Shown here in pieces: positions 1 to 8,757 of a stretch of 64,000 nucleotides of DNA (position 1 is the first letter of the stretch; every line of letters begins with the position of its first letter). Source of the DNA: Ancylobacter gelatini. Its GTDB lineage: Bacteria > Pseudomonadota > Alphaproteobacteria > Rhizobiales > Xanthobacteraceae. Location of the stretch: contig NZ_JAKVIL010000002.1 in assembly GCF_022601675.1 (NCBI RefSeq), positions 186,001 to 250,000 of the forward strand, in the 5' to 3' direction. The notes under the pieces are model-generated. The model saw nothing but the letters and a program-made list of their open reading frames with translations. It searched no databases and was not told the origin of the DNA. The translations under genes were made by a program, and so were the position numbers.

Positions 1-1
1 G

Positions 2-238
2 GCGGCGCTGCGCAGGCTGGTGGCACAGGGCGCGCAACTCCGTCCGTTTCCGATGGAGGTGATGGATGCCGCCTATAAGGAAAACATCGCGCTGATGGGC
101 CAGATTTCCGCGCAGAACGCCGATTTCAAGGCGATCTACGACTCGATGCTGAACTTCCGCAACGAGTCCTATCTGTGGTGGCAGGTCGGCGAATATCCCT
201 ATGACGGCTACATGATCCGCGCGCGTACGCGTACCTGA
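2..238 (+). CDS. TRAP transporter solute-binding protein DctP, C-terminal end (partial)
   Basis: Only the last 78 codons are present; the gene begins to the left of the window. The end of the protein has the alternating charged and aromatic helices of DctP-family periplasmic binding proteins (MEVMDAAYKE, FKAIYDSML, and the aromatic SYLWWQVGEYPYD close to the C-terminus). These proteins capture organic acids such as C4-dicarboxylates or keto acids and deliver them to a DctQM membrane unit driven by ion gradients. No dctQ or dctM gene follows; the next gene is on the other strand, so the membrane genes, if linked, lie upstream. The substrate cannot be told from this fragment. Confidence 0.75.
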   Translation, partial: AALRRLVAQGAQLRPFPMEVMDAAYKENIALMGQISAQNADFKAIYDSMLNFRNESYLWWQVGEYPYDGYMIRARTRT

Positions 239-257
239 CCGATGACAGGCGAGGCGG

Positions 258-1169
258 TCAGACCGCCTCGCGCTCGGCCCGCGCGGCGGTGGCGAGCGCG
301 GCCTTGTGGCTCGCGCGGTGGCTGTGCATCGTGAACAGCCCCGCCGCGACGATCATCGCCATGCCGGCGATCGAGATCAGGTCCGGCGGGTTGTTGAAGA
401 TGATCGCGCTCAGCGCGACCGAGCACACCACCGTGGCGTAGCGGAACGGCGTGATCAGCGCCGGATCGGTGCCGCGGAAGGCGCCGATGGTGAAGATGTG
501 GCCGAGCACCAGCGTGACGCTGCCCGCCGCCAGCAGGATCAGGACATGGACGTCGAGCGGGCGCCATTCCTGGATCGCGGTGCCGCCGAAGCCGAGCATC
601 ATGCCGACAATGGCGGTCACCAGCGTCACCACCAGCGTCGGGATGTGGGCGTGGATGCGCCCGGTGATGAAATCGCGGAACGCGATCAGGAACGCGCAGA
701 CGAAGGGCAGCGAGGCCATCGGGTCGAAGCCGTGGCCGCCGGGCTTGATGATCAGCGCCACGCCGATGAACCCGGCAATGACCGCCAGCCAGCGTTGCCA
801 GCTCAGCTTCGCGCCGAAGAACAGCACCGCGAGCGCCATGGTCACCAGCGGCGCGACCTGGATGATCGCCGCGGCATCGCCAATCGAGATCACCGAAATG
901 GCGGTGATGAACAGCACCGCGCTCATCGCCTCGATCCCCGCGCGGAGCAACACGAGGCGGTCGAAGGCATGGCGCAGGCCCGGCAGTTCGCCCCGCACCG
1001 CCAGGAGGGCCAGCAGCACCAGGCCAGCCATCGCGCCGCGCACGGCGAGTACCTGCGAGGACGGAAGTTCGATCAGGGCGAGCTTCGACAGCGCGTCATT
1101 GCCGGCAAAGAAACATGAGCCCGCGATCATCAGCAGGATGCCGCGCGTATTGGCTGAATGGTTGTGCAT
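258..1169 (-). CDS. DMT-family (EamA) transporter
   Basis: This 303-residue protein is almost wholly hydrophobic, with about ten predicted membrane segments in two EamA repeats (roughly residues 8-140 and 150-285). The N-terminus, with SCFFAGNDALSKLAL, and the half-repeat with TPFRYATVV are typical of the drug/metabolite exporter superfamily. It should sit in the inner membrane and export small metabolites; the substrate is unknown. The charged C-terminal tail (about 20 residues) is cytoplasmic. It lies head to tail with the MFS gene upstream on the same strand, about 95 bases away, so the two exporters may be co-transcribed. There is no strong Shine-Dalgarno before the ATG, so the start is less certain than the family. 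Confidence 0.8.
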   Translation of the reverse strand: MHNHSANTRGILLMIAGSCFFAGNDALSKLALIELPSSQVLAVRGAMAGLVLLALLAVRGELPGLRHAFDRLVLLRAGIEAMSAVLFITAISVISIGDAAAIIQVAPLVTMALAVLFFGAKLSWQRWLAVIAGFIGVALIIKPGGHGFDPMASLPFVCAFLIAFRDFITGRIHAHIPTLVVTLVTAIVGMMLGFGGTAIQEWRPLDVHVLILLAAGSVTLVLGHIFTIGAFRGTDPALITPFRYATVVCSVALSAIIFNNPPDLISIAGMAMIVAAGLFTMHSHRASHKAALATAARAEREAV

Positions 1170-1264
1170 GGGTCTGGCTTCGGCGGGAGACGGCTCTTCC
1201 TAGCCGTGAATCACGGCCGGATCGGGACAGATTAAACGATTTATGCGGTTTCGCGGGCGCGCAT

Positions 1265-2461
1265 TCAGCATTCCTCGCAGGCGGCTTGTGCAAGCGGGGA
1301 GTTCTCGCGCCTCTCTAGCGCCTGGGAGGCGACGCACAGGCCGAGCGCGCCGACCGCCAGAGCCGCGCCGACCCAGGGCAGTTCGGCATAGCCGACGCCC
1401 AGCGTGATCGCCGCGCCGCCGATCCATGCCCCGCCGGCATTGCCGAGGTTGAACGCGCCCTGATTGAGCGTGGAGGCGAGGTTGGGCGCGCCGATCGCGC
1501 TGTCGACCACGCGCATCTGGATCGGCGGCACCACGGCGAAGACGAGGATGCCCCACACGAAGATGGTCGCGACGGCCGCGACCGCGAACGGCACGGCGAA
1601 GACCAGCACAACGAGCACCGCCGCGAGCCCGACGAAGATTCCCATCAGCGAGGGCATCAGCCGCCAGTCCGCCAGCTTGCCGCCCACGATGTTGCCGATG
1701 GTGATGCCGATGCCGAACAGCACCAGCACCCAGGTCACGGTGTGCGGGCTCATGCCGGTCACGTCGCGAAGCAGCGGCGCGATATAGGTGAAGACGGTGA
1801 ACAGGCTGGCCGAAGCGAGGATGCTCATGCCCATGGCCAGCAGCACCTGCGGACGCTTCAGCACCGCGAATTCCGAGACGATGTTGCCGCTGGAATGGGG
1901 GATGTTGCGCGGCACCCACAGCGCGATGGCGCTAACGGCCGCGATCCCGATGAACACCACGGCCCAGAAGGTCGAGCGCCAGCCCAGTGCCTGACCCAGT
2001 GCCGTGCCGGCCGGCACGCCCAGCACATTGGCCAGCGTCAACCCGGCGAACATCAGCGCGATGGCGCTGGCGCGCTGGTTCGGCGGCACGAGATTGGAGG
2101 CGACGACCGCACCGATGCCGAAGAACGCGCCATGGCAGAAGGCGGTGACGATGCGCGCGCCCATCAGCATCCAGTAATCCGGCGACACCGCGCACAGGAA
2201 ATTGCCCAGCACAAACATGCTGGAAAGACCGATCAGCGTCGCCTTGCGCGGCAGAGAATTGGTGATGATGGCAACGATCGGCGCCCCGATCACCACGCCC
2301 ATCGCGTAGCCCGTCACCAGCAGCCCGGCGGCGGGAATGCTGACGCCGAGATCGGCCGCCACTTCCGGCAGCAGGCCCATGATCACGAATTCGGTGGTGC
2401 CAATGCCGAACGAGGCCATGGCGAGGGCAAGAAGCGGCATTCTCATGAACGAGGCTTTCAC
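1265..2461 (-). CDS. MFS transporter, AraJ/YdhP-like (DHA1 group)
   Basis: The protein has 398 residues and about twelve membrane segments. The first helix contains ASFGIGTTEFVIMGLLPEVA, the hallmark opening of the YdhP/AraJ/SotB group of drug:H+ antiporter 1 permeases; the loop between helices 2 and 3 carries a degenerate motif A (LPRKATLIG). Members export sugars, purines or drugs; no substrate can be assigned. A second methionine five codons downstream (position 2446) gives the usual family N-terminus and may be the true start. It is followed on the same strand by the DMT exporter. Upstream lies moaA, also leftward, about 140 bases away. Confidence 0.82.
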   Translation of the reverse strand: MKASFMRMPLLALAMASFGIGTTEFVIMGLLPEVAADLGVSIPAAGLLVTGYAMGVVIGAPIVAIITNSLPRKATLIGLSSMFVLGNFLCAVSPDYWMLMGARIVTAFCHGAFFGIGAVVASNLVPPNQRASAIALMFAGLTLANVLGVPAGTALGQALGWRSTFWAVVFIGIAAVSAIALWVPRNIPHSSGNIVSEFAVLKRPQVLLAMGMSILASASLFTVFTYIAPLLRDVTGMSPHTVTWVLVLFGIGITIGNIVGGKLADWRLMPSLMGIFVGLAAVLVVLVFAVPFAVAAVATIFVWGILVFAVVPPIQMRVVDSAIGAPNLASTLNQGAFNLGNAGGAWIGGAAITLGVGYAELPWVGAALAVGALGLCVASQALERRENSPLAQAACEEC

Positions 2462-2601
2462 GCGCGGCGCGCCGCACTCCGGCGGGCGCGACGCAGCTTA
2501 TAGGGAGTCTTACGGATTTAACGCCTGGTGCTGCGGCGCAGCAAGGCCCCGCCGCGCAGTCCTGCCATGTGCGGATGGCGATGGAATGTCGGCGCGCAGC
2601 C

Positions 2602-3651
2602 TCAGCCGCCGGTGACGCTCATGTGCCGGCGCAGCGCCGGCGGGCGACCGGGGCGATCGATCACGAAGTCGTGACCCTTGGGCTTGCGGAAGATCGCGTC
2701 GTCAAGCGCGGCGTGGAGCTTCCCGTCGCTCTCCGAGGCCCGCAGCGGCGCGCGCAAATCCGCCGCGTCTTCCTGGCCGAGGCACATATAGAGCGTGCCG
2801 GTGCAGGTAACGCGCACGCGGTTGCAGCCCTCGCAGAAATTATGCGTCAGGGGCGTGATGAAGCCGAGCCGACCGCCGGTCTGCGCGATCGAGACATAGC
2901 GCGCCGGTCCGCCGGTGCGGTAGGGGATGTCCTCCAGCGTCCAGCGCTCGGCGAGCTGGGCGCGCACGCGGCTCAGCGGCAGGTACTGGTCGATGCGCTC
3001 GGCCCCGGTCTCGCCCAGCGGCATGACCTCGATCAGCGAGACATCAATGCCGCGTCCATGCGCCCATTCGATGAGCGAGGGAATTTCGGCCTCGTTCTCG
3101 CCGGCCAGAGCCACGGCGTTGAGCTTCACCTGCAGGCCAGCGCGCTGCGCGGCGTCGATGCCGGCGAGCACCTTGGAGAGATCGCCCCAGCGGGTCAGCG
3201 CGCGGAAGCGGTCGGGGTCCAGCGTGTCGAGCGAGACGTTGATGCGCTTGACCCCGGACGCGGCGAGATCGCCGGCGAAGCGGGCAAGCTGCGAGCCGTT
3301 GGTGGTGAGGGTGAGTTCCTCCAGCGCGCCGGAATCGAGATGGCGGCCAAGCGAGCGGAACAGCGTCATCACATCGCGTCGCACCAGCGGCTCGCCGCCG
3401 GTGAGCCGCAGCTTTTTCACGCCGCGCGCCACGAAGGCGGAGCACAGGCGATCCAGCTCTTCCAGCGTCAGCAACTCGGGCTTCGGCAGGAACGTCATGT
3501 GTTCCGCCATGCAGTAGACGCAGCGGAAATCGCAGCGGTCGGTGACCGAGACGCGCAGATAGGTGACGGCGCGGCCGAACGTATCGACCAGCGGCGCGCG
3601 CGCCGGCTCACGTAGCATCCTGTCGATCATCGCCTCGCGCTGGTCGCTCAC
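2602..3651 (-). CDS. moaA: GTP 3',8-cyclase MoaA
   Basis: MoaA is the radical-SAM enzyme that starts molybdenum cofactor synthesis by rearranging GTP with MoaC. Both iron-sulphur sites are visible. The N-terminal SAM cluster is CDFRCVYC (C40, C44, C47), and the C-terminal substrate cluster is CEGC followed 13 residues later by a third cysteine (near [10 protein letters not shown]). The SAM-binding GGEP motif is present (TGGEPLVRR), and the chain ends in the Gly-Gly tail needed by MoaA. The length of 349 residues is normal. Translation starts at a GTG preceded by a GAGGGAG ribosome site. No other moa or moe gene is nearby. The divergent upstream region holds a perfect palindrome (3744-3757). 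Confidence 0.95.
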   Translation of the reverse strand: MSDQREAMIDRMLREPARAPLVDTFGRAVTYLRVSVTDRCDFRCVYCMAEHMTFLPKPELLTLEELDRLCSAFVARGVKKLRLTGGEPLVRRDVMTLFRSLGRHLDSGALEELTLTTNGSQLARFAGDLAASGVKRINVSLDTLDPDRFRALTRWGDLSKVLAGIDAAQRAGLQVKLNAVALAGENEAEIPSLIEWAHGRGIDVSLIEVMPLGETGAERIDQYLPLSRVRAQLAERWTLEDIPYRTGGPARYVSIAQTGGRLGFITPLTHNFCEGCNRVRVTCTGTLYMCLGQEDAADLRAPLRASESDGKLHAALDDAIFRKPKGHDFVIDRPGRPPALRRHMSVTGG

Positions 3652-3743
3652 GCTGCACTCCCTCGGCGCCGCAGGACAAGCCTGTCTCTCTCGGGCCTAT
3701 CCCTATGTAATGGCTGCCTGCGGGGCTGCCAAGCTGACGAACC

Positions 3744-3757
3744 CTATCGTGCGATAG
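3744..3757. promoter_or_regulatory. Palindrome between moaA and the DUF971 gene
   Basis: The sequence CTATCG-TG-CGATAG is a perfect inverted repeat with 6-base arms and a 2-base centre. It lies roughly midway in the divergent 197-base space between moaA and the gene at 3849. Its form and place suit a dimeric repressor or activator site. No regulator gene is adjacent and I cannot name the factor. Confidence 0.35.
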
Positions 3758-3848
3758 CTGAAACCGTTCAAATTCCCGTTTGGCACGACCATCTTGGCGG
3801 ATCGGCGCGCGGGGCTTATGTGGTGGGCAGATGTGAGGGGAAACGCCC

Positions 3849-4229
3849 GTGACCGACGCCTGGCCTACCGAAATCCGCGTGCACAAGGACCGCCGCGGCA
3901 TCACCATCGCCTTCGACGACGGCGCCAATTACACGCTGTCGGCGGAATATCTCAGGGTGGAGAGCCCGTCGGCCGAGGTGCAGGGCCATTCGCCCGCCGA
4001 CCGCCAGACCGTGCCCGCCAAGCGGGAGGTGCGCATACAGGAGGTGATACCGGTGGGTCACTACGCCGTGCGCCTGATCTTCGACGACGGGCATTCCACC
4101 GGCATCTACACCTGGGACACCTTCCGTACGCTGGGAGGGGAATATGAGGAGCGCTGGAAGCGCTACCTGCAGGAGCTTGCCTCCAAGAACCTGTCCCGCG
4201 ACCCGGCCGGGGCGCAGCGCCGGCATTGA
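3849..4229 (+). CDS. DUF971 / gamma-butyrobetaine hydroxylase-like N-terminal domain protein
   Basis: A 126-residue protein made of a single DUF971 (GBBH-like_N) domain: PTEIRVHKDRRGITIAFDDG, a middle SAEYLRVESPSAEV segment, and the closing FDDGHSTGIYTWDTFRTLG. In gamma-butyrobetaine hydroxylases this fold is the N-terminal zinc-associated domain, while stand-alone bacterial copies have no settled function and are often linked to cofactor or iron-sulphur genes. Here it lies divergent from moaA, which fits that pattern. Translation starts at a GTG preceded by GAGGGGAA. The stop codon lies within a GC-rich hairpin (4217-4237: arms GCGCCGGC and GCCGGCGC) that lacks a T run. Confidence 0.85.
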   Translation: MTDAWPTEIRVHKDRRGITIAFDDGANYTLSAEYLRVESPSAEVQGHSPADRQTVPAKREVRIQEVIPVGHYAVRLIFDDGHSTGIYTWDTFRTLGGEYEERWKRYLQELASKNLSRDPAGAQRRH

Positions 4230-4251
4230 GCCGGCGCCGCCTGCGCAGGAT

Positions 4252-4866
4252 TCAGTTCAGCACATAGACCCGAGTGCCGACCGCCACGCGGTTGTAGAGG
4301 TCGGTCACGTCGTCATTGGTCATGCGGAAGCAGCCCGACGATACCGCCTGACCGATCGTCTCCGGCTCGTTGGAGCCGTGGATGCGGTAGAGCGAGGAGC
4401 CGAGATACATGGCGCGCGCGCCGAGCGGGTTGTCGATGCCGCCGGGCATATAGCGCGGCAGGTCGGGGCGGCGCTTCAGCATTTGCGGCGGCGGCGTCCA
4501 GCCCGGCCATTCCGCCTTGCGGGTAATGGTCTTGGTGCCGGCCCAGCGGAAGCCGTCGCGGCCAACGCCGATGCCATATTTCAGCGCGGTGCCGCCCGGC
4601 TGCACGAGGTAGAGCCGCCGCTCCGCGGTGTTGATGATGATGGAGCCGGGCGCGTACCTGCCATCATAGCGCACGGTCTGGCGCGGGATTGGCGAGGAGC
4701 CGCGATAGCCGGACTTGGGCCCGACGCCGAAATCGGACGGCATCGGGAAGATGCCCAGGAATCGGCTCTGGCCGGGTTCATAAGCCATGGCGGGCGCCAT
4801 GGAGCTCAACATCAATGCAGCGACGGCCCCCGCCGCCAATCTCATCAGTCGCATCGCCAGCCTCAT
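4252..4866 (-). CDS. L,D-transpeptidase (YkuD family)
   Basis: Periplasmic enzyme expected to form 3-3 peptidoglycan cross-links or attach proteins to peptidoglycan. The YkuD catalytic motif is clear: HGSNEPETIGQAVSSGCFRM contains the conserved His, then Ser-Gly-Cys with the nucleophilic cysteine, followed by TNDDVTDLYNRV. The preferred start at 4866 gives a classical signal peptide (a basic MRLAMRLMRL head, a hydrophobic core and an AMA cleavage site). The same frame stays open upstream to 5040, but that extension is charged and overlaps the end of the next gene, so it is unlikely to be translated. Length is about 204 residues. Hyphomicrobiales carry many paralogues, so its exact role is unknown. 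Confidence 0.88.
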   Translation of the reverse strand: MRLAMRLMRLAAGAVAALMLSSMAPAMAYEPGQSRFLGIFPMPSDFGVGPKSGYRGSSPIPRQTVRYDGRYAPGSIIINTAERRLYLVQPGGTALKYGIGVGRDGFRWAGTKTITRKAEWPGWTPPPQMLKRRPDLPRYMPGGIDNPLGARAMYLGSSLYRIHGSNEPETIGQAVSSGCFRMTNDDVTDLYNRVAVGTRVYVLN

Positions 4867-5039
4867 ACGGAACGAACCTGCCCCTGAACCTGCCCTTGTA
4901 ACCCGCCTTGCCGGCCCGGCCCGGGCAACGGAGCATAGCCTGACCTTGCGGCCTCGTCGAAGGGCGCGAGACAGACAATATGCGTCGAATGTACGAATGA
5001 ACTCTTCATCTTGTCGCGAGGTGGCGCTGTCGCGGCCCA

Positions 5040-6959
5040 CTATGGCGCGGAAGACACAGGCGCGGCCGACACGCCTGCCGCTCCGTCTGGCGTCGCGAAG
5101 ATGTGTCGGGCGAGGGGAAGGCCGAAGAAATCGACGCCGGCCTGCGTGAAGTGCGAGGCGTCGAATTGCAGCGGCTCGCCATTGGCCGAGAGCGGGCAGT
5201 CCGTGCCGCCGCAGCCGGTGTCGAGCACCGAGAGATAGGTCACATCGGGATTGCCGGCGAAATGCGCCTTGAGCGCCGCGTCCTCCTGCGCCACTTCCGG
5301 CTTCAGGTCGCGCCCGGCCATGGTGTCGACGTCGCCACGTATGAGGCGGCGCGCGAGGATTTTCGGAACGGTCGTCCGGTAGAGCGGCACCGGACCGACC
5401 ACCACAACGCGGATGCCGGCCTTGGCCAGCGCCGCGATTCCCTCATCGAACTCCGGGAAGGCCGCCGACACGGCGCCGATGACCACGATGTCCGGACGGT
5501 TCTTCAACAGCCAGTCCAGCGCGAACGCGTTCATCGTGGCGCAGAACGGCGAGCCCCCGCCCTGTCCCCCGGCGAATGGCATGCAGGCCGCCCCGGTGAC
5601 CTGGCCGAGCGCATAGCCGTGTTGTTTGGCCACGTCGTCGATGGCGTTGACGAACTGCGCGATGTGGCTGTTGCCCCACAGGATGATGTTGGGGCGCTGC
5701 GTCGGCAGGCATTCCGGCTTGAGGTTGGTATCGCGCCTGCTGAACACGATGAAGCAGCTGCCCGAGCGGAAGATGTGGTCGGATTTGTAGGTGGCGAACT
5801 TGGCGAGCCGCAGCACCTCGCCCTCATAGCGCATCGGCAGGCCGCGCGTGGAAATGGTGACCTGTGCGAGGATGGCGAGCAGCAGGGTCGCAGCCGTCGT
5901 GCCGCCGACCAGCCGGGCGCGCGTGAACAGGGCGCGGTTGAAGCGCACCGGCTGTTCGACGAAGCGGTAGGACAGGTAGCCCAGCAGCGTCGAGGCCACG
6001 ACGCCGCCGATCAGGAAACGGGTCGGGTCGAGATCGTCGAAGCGCTCGGAGACCAGCGAGACGATCGGCCAGTGCACGAGATAGAGCGAATAGGAGATCC
6101 GCCCGAAGAACAGCATGGGCGGGATGCTGAGCAGGCGCGAGGGCAATGTCGCGCCCTTCTCCCCACCCCAGATCACCAGCGCCGCCCCGAGGCTCGGCAC
6201 CAGCGCCAGCAGGCCGGGGAACGGCATGGCGGAGGTGATGAACACCATGCCGCCGACGATCAGCGCGCAGCCGGCGAGGACGGCGCCCGCCCGCACCGGC
6301 ACGGAGGCCGGAAACCGCATCGCGGGCAGGGCGAGAGCCGAGCCGATGAGCATTTCGAAAGCGCGGAACGGCAGCAGGAAATAGGCGGCGGCCGGGTCGT
6401 GGCGCAGCATGGCCTCGCTCGCCACGAGCGAGGCGAGGAGCAGCACCGCGATCATTCCCGGCACCGCACCGGGGCGGTAGCGCCGGCACAGCAGCAGCAG
6501 CGCCGGGAGGACGAGGTAGAACTGCTCCTCGACGCCGAGGGACCAGTAGTGGAGCAGCGGCATTTCCTGCGCGCCGGGGCCGAAATAGTCCAGTCGCTGA
6601 TAGAAGAAGATATTACCGGCGGCGAACACCGACCACAGCATCGAGCGGCCGAAGATCAGCATCTCGTGCGGCAAAAGGATCAGCGAGGCGGCGAGCGCGG
6701 TGACTGCCGTCACCACCAGGAAGGCCGGCGCGATGCGCCGGATGCGGCGCTCGTAGAAGTCGACGATCGAGAACGAGCCGTCGGCCATGTCCCCGAAGAT
6801 CGAGCGGGAGATCAGGAAGCCGGAAATGACGAAGAAGACGTCGACGCCGATAAAGCCGCCCGGCAGCCAGTCGGCCCCGAAATGGAACAGGACCACACCG
6901 AGAACCGCAATCGCCCGCAGGCCGTCAATATGGGCGCGATAGGAGGGGGGCTGGTGCAA
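5040..6959 (-). CDS. OafA/YrhL-type acyltransferase with C-terminal SGNH domain
   Basis: A 639-residue two-part protein. The first 350 residues are an acyltransferase-3 membrane domain opening with YRAHIDGLRAIAVLGVVLFH and GGFIGVDVFFVISGFLI, with around ten membrane helices. The rest is a periplasmic SGNH-fold domain: a WGNSHIAQF block (Asn in place of the more usual Asp of GDSH) and a late DASHFTQAG block with the Asp-x-x-His pair. Such proteins move acetyl groups from the cytoplasm onto surface glycans (O-antigen, exopolysaccharide). The only start in this frame that keeps the core is a TTG with a poor ribosome site. A better-placed ATG at 6988 is in another frame, separated by a T5 run (see findings). 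Confidence 0.88.
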   Translation of the reverse strand: MHQPPSYRAHIDGLRAIAVLGVVLFHFGADWLPGGFIGVDVFFVISGFLISRSIFGDMADGSFSIVDFYERRIRRIAPAFLVVTAVTALAASLILLPHEMLIFGRSMLWSVFAAGNIFFYQRLDYFGPGAQEMPLLHYWSLGVEEQFYLVLPALLLLCRRYRPGAVPGMIAVLLLASLVASEAMLRHDPAAAYFLLPFRAFEMLIGSALALPAMRFPASVPVRAGAVLAGCALIVGGMVFITSAMPFPGLLALVPSLGAALVIWGGEKGATLPSRLLSIPPMLFFGRISYSLYLVHWPIVSLVSERFDDLDPTRFLIGGVVASTLLGYLSYRFVEQPVRFNRALFTRARLVGGTTAATLLLAILAQVTISTRGLPMRYEGEVLRLAKFATYKSDHIFRSGSCFIVFSRRDTNLKPECLPTQRPNIILWGNSHIAQFVNAIDDVAKQHGYALGQVTGAACMPFAGGQGGGSPFCATMNAFALDWLLKNRPDIVVIGAVSAAFPEFDEGIAALAKAGIRVVVVGPVPLYRTTVPKILARRLIRGDVDTMAGRDLKPEVAQEDAALKAHFAGNPDVTYLSVLDTGCGGTDCPLSANGEPLQFDASHFTQAGVDFFGLPLARHIFATPDGAAGVSAAPVSSAP

Positions 6960-6995
6960 AAAGACGCAACTTTTCTGACATGTTTCATTTCACCA

Positions 6996-7024
6996 ATTAT
7001 CATAGGACCCCTATCGCGTCATCG
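6996..7024 (-). promoter_or_regulatory. Probable promoter of the acyltransferase gene
   Basis: On the minus strand a GATAAT -10 box (6996-7001) stands in a short AT-rich island of otherwise GC-rich DNA, with a weak GATGAC -35 box about 16 bases upstream. An inverted repeat ATAGG-ACC-CCTAT (7002-7014) fills the spacer and could bind a regulator. Transcription would start close to the ATG at 6988, leaving about 28 bases before the TTG start. Confidence 0.4.
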
Positions 7025-7132
7025 CGCTTGCGGCTCCGCACGAAGGGCGATCGAGGCTATCCACACGCCTTGTGATTGATGGGAAATGATGGCTGGTTCT
7101 CTAGCCGGGGCGAGTCTGTCGGGGAGAACGCA

Positions 7133-7303
7133 ATGATCGCGATCGGGTGTCTGGCTCCGTTGATTCTCGGGGTGGCGGGGCTGTTGGGCGGCAACTGGCT
7201 GGCCGGCAGCGAGGGCGCGATCTGGGGCGGGGCAGGCGGCCTCCTCGCCGGAGGCGCCATTCTGGCGGGCATTGGCTGGCTGGCACGGCAGCTCAAGACC
7301 TGA
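7133..7303 (+). CDS. Small glycine-rich membrane protein (56 residues)
   Basis: The peptide begins MIAIGCLAPLILGVAGLLGG and has two hydrophobic, glycine-rich segments (about residues 1-22 and 27-48) ending in a short basic tail, LARQLKT. The ATG at 7133 is preceded by GGGGAGAA at good distance, which favours it over an in-frame ATG at 7076 that would add a charged leader. It stands alone between genes on the opposite strand. I do not recognise a family; the GxxxG-type packing suggests a helical hairpin in the inner membrane. Its function is unknown. Confidence 0.6.
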   Translation: MIAIGCLAPLILGVAGLLGGNWLAGSEGAIWGGAGGLLAGGAILAGIGWLARQLKT

Positions 7304-7355
7304 GCCGAGGGCCGGGTCCCCAGTAGCTGAGACCCCAGGTGCCGCGCCGCGTCGG

Positions 7356-8654
7356 TCAGGAGAGCGGGGCCGCAGGTCTGCCCTCGATATCCGCATGCAC
7401 CTCGTGCAGGCGCTGCTTGTCCTCGTCGAGCGTCAATGCCGCCTCCGCGCGTTGGCGTGCCATGGATGCCTGCCGGCGGGCGGCAGCGCGAAAATCGGTA
7501 TCGCCGAGCTGCGCGAGGGCATTGAGTGATTTTTGCAGCCGCAACTGCACCTCGATCAGCGCGGCGCCGTCACGCGCGATCAGCATGAAGGCATCCTCCA
7601 TCAGATCGTTGGCGGCGAGCGGCGCGACGAAGAGTTGCGGAAATTCCGGCTCCGTCGCCTCCACCGGCTCGGCCCAGAGCGCGAGCAGGCGCGTCGCCCG
7701 ACCCAGGACATCGATCGCCGTGCCCGGGTCGTTCACCGCCGGCGACAGCGCGCGCATCGCGATCTCGCTGAGCACGGCGAGGCCGAAGCGAGGGTCCTGA
7801 TCGAAGCTGCGTTCCGACGCGATGGCGAAGGCGCCGCGCACCTCGTGCATCAGCGCGTCCATATCCGCGTCGCCCTCGTCGGTGGGGGCATCCTTGCGCG
7901 GCGATATGCGGGCGAGCGCCGTCGTCGGGTAGGTGAACGTTCCCGGTAGCGCAAGGACGAGGATATCGACATGCCGGGCCTCGCAGCAGCGGGACAGCGC
8001 CGGCATGTCGATGTGCTGGACATAGCCGATGAGGTCGGCCCCAACTGCCCGCGCGTCGTGTAGCGGGCGCGGTGCCTCGCCGAGCGGCCTTCCGCCGAGG
8101 CACGGCGCCTTCCGGCGCTGCTCGATGGCGATGCGGGTCGCCTGCTCCACGCGATCGGTGGTCTCGCCAACCCGGCCGAGCCGGGTGAGATGATCGATCC
8201 AGCGCAGCAGCGTGATGACGATGAGGATCACGATGCCGATGGTGATCAGGAACAGCACCACGCGCCCGCGCTCGCCGTAAAAGCTGAGCTTCAGCGCGAT
8301 CATGCCGACAATGCCGAACAGGAAGCAGCCGAGGAAGGTCGACAGCACGTTCTGCGAGACGCGATCCTCGATCAGCAGGCGTGTCGCGCGCGGCGTCACG
8401 TTGCTGGTGGCCGAACCATAAGCCGACACCATCACGCTGAGCGAAAACGTGGTCACGGCCAGCATGCTGGAGGCGATGATGTCCAGCAGACTGTCCACCG
8501 CGTCCGCGCCTATGGACTGCGGCAGTTCCCAGGGAACGTAAGGCTCGACGAAGGCGGCGACCACCGCACCGGCGGCGCCGAGGAAGCCGATGAGGCTGGC
8601 CCGGACCCAGAGGCGCCGGCTGAACTGGGTCAGAATCCACTGCCACTGTGCCAT
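7356..8654 (-). CDS. DUF2254 family membrane protein
   Basis: The preferred start at 8654 gives about 432 residues. Four membrane helices occupy the first 180 or so residues, with the family signature AVTTFSLSVMVSAYGSATSNVTPR followed by LIEDRVSQNVLSTFLGCFLFGI. The rest is a soluble domain with DPRFGLAVLSEIAMRALSPAVNDPGTA, also typical of DUF2254. Function in this family is not established; it is an inner-membrane protein with a large cytoplasmic domain. The open frame extends to 8741, but that part overlaps the sequence next to tRNA-Val and lacks a clear ribosome site. No operon partner. Confidence 0.85.
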   Translation of the reverse strand: MAQWQWILTQFSRRLWVRASLIGFLGAAGAVVAAFVEPYVPWELPQSIGADAVDSLLDIIASSMLAVTTFSLSVMVSAYGSATSNVTPRATRLLIEDRVSQNVLSTFLGCFLFGIVGMIALKLSFYGERGRVVLFLITIGIVILIVITLLRWIDHLTRLGRVGETTDRVEQATRIAIEQRRKAPCLGGRPLGEAPRPLHDARAVGADLIGYVQHIDMPALSRCCEARHVDILVLALPGTFTYPTTALARISPRKDAPTDEGDADMDALMHEVRGAFAIASERSFDQDPRFGLAVLSEIAMRALSPAVNDPGTAIDVLGRATRLLALWAEPVEATEPEFPQLFVAPLAANDLMEDAFMLIARDGAALIEVQLRLQKSLNALAQLGDTDFRAAARRQASMARQRAEAALTLDEDKQRLHEVHADIEGRPAAPLS

Positions 8655-8757
8655 GGAGATACTCGCGCCCGCCCGGCTTGCCCCGGCTGTGAACAGGGGC
8701 CCAGTTCTAAGGGCCGCAGACGCGGCCGCCAACTGCAACATGTCGGAGGGAAGGAAA

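Noticed and set aside
3652-3848. Moco riboswitch before moaA
   Set aside because: I looked for the conserved multi-stem pattern and found only the short palindrome; nothing matching the aptamer by eye.
4217-4237. Terminator at the end of the DUF971 gene
   Set aside because: The 8-bp GC stem is real but has no T run and overlaps the stop codon; left as a note in that gene's entry.
5103-7079. A 658-codon open frame antisense to the acyltransferase
   Set aside because: Composition is His/Arg/Gly-rich and featureless; the opposite strand encodes a clear two-domain enzyme.
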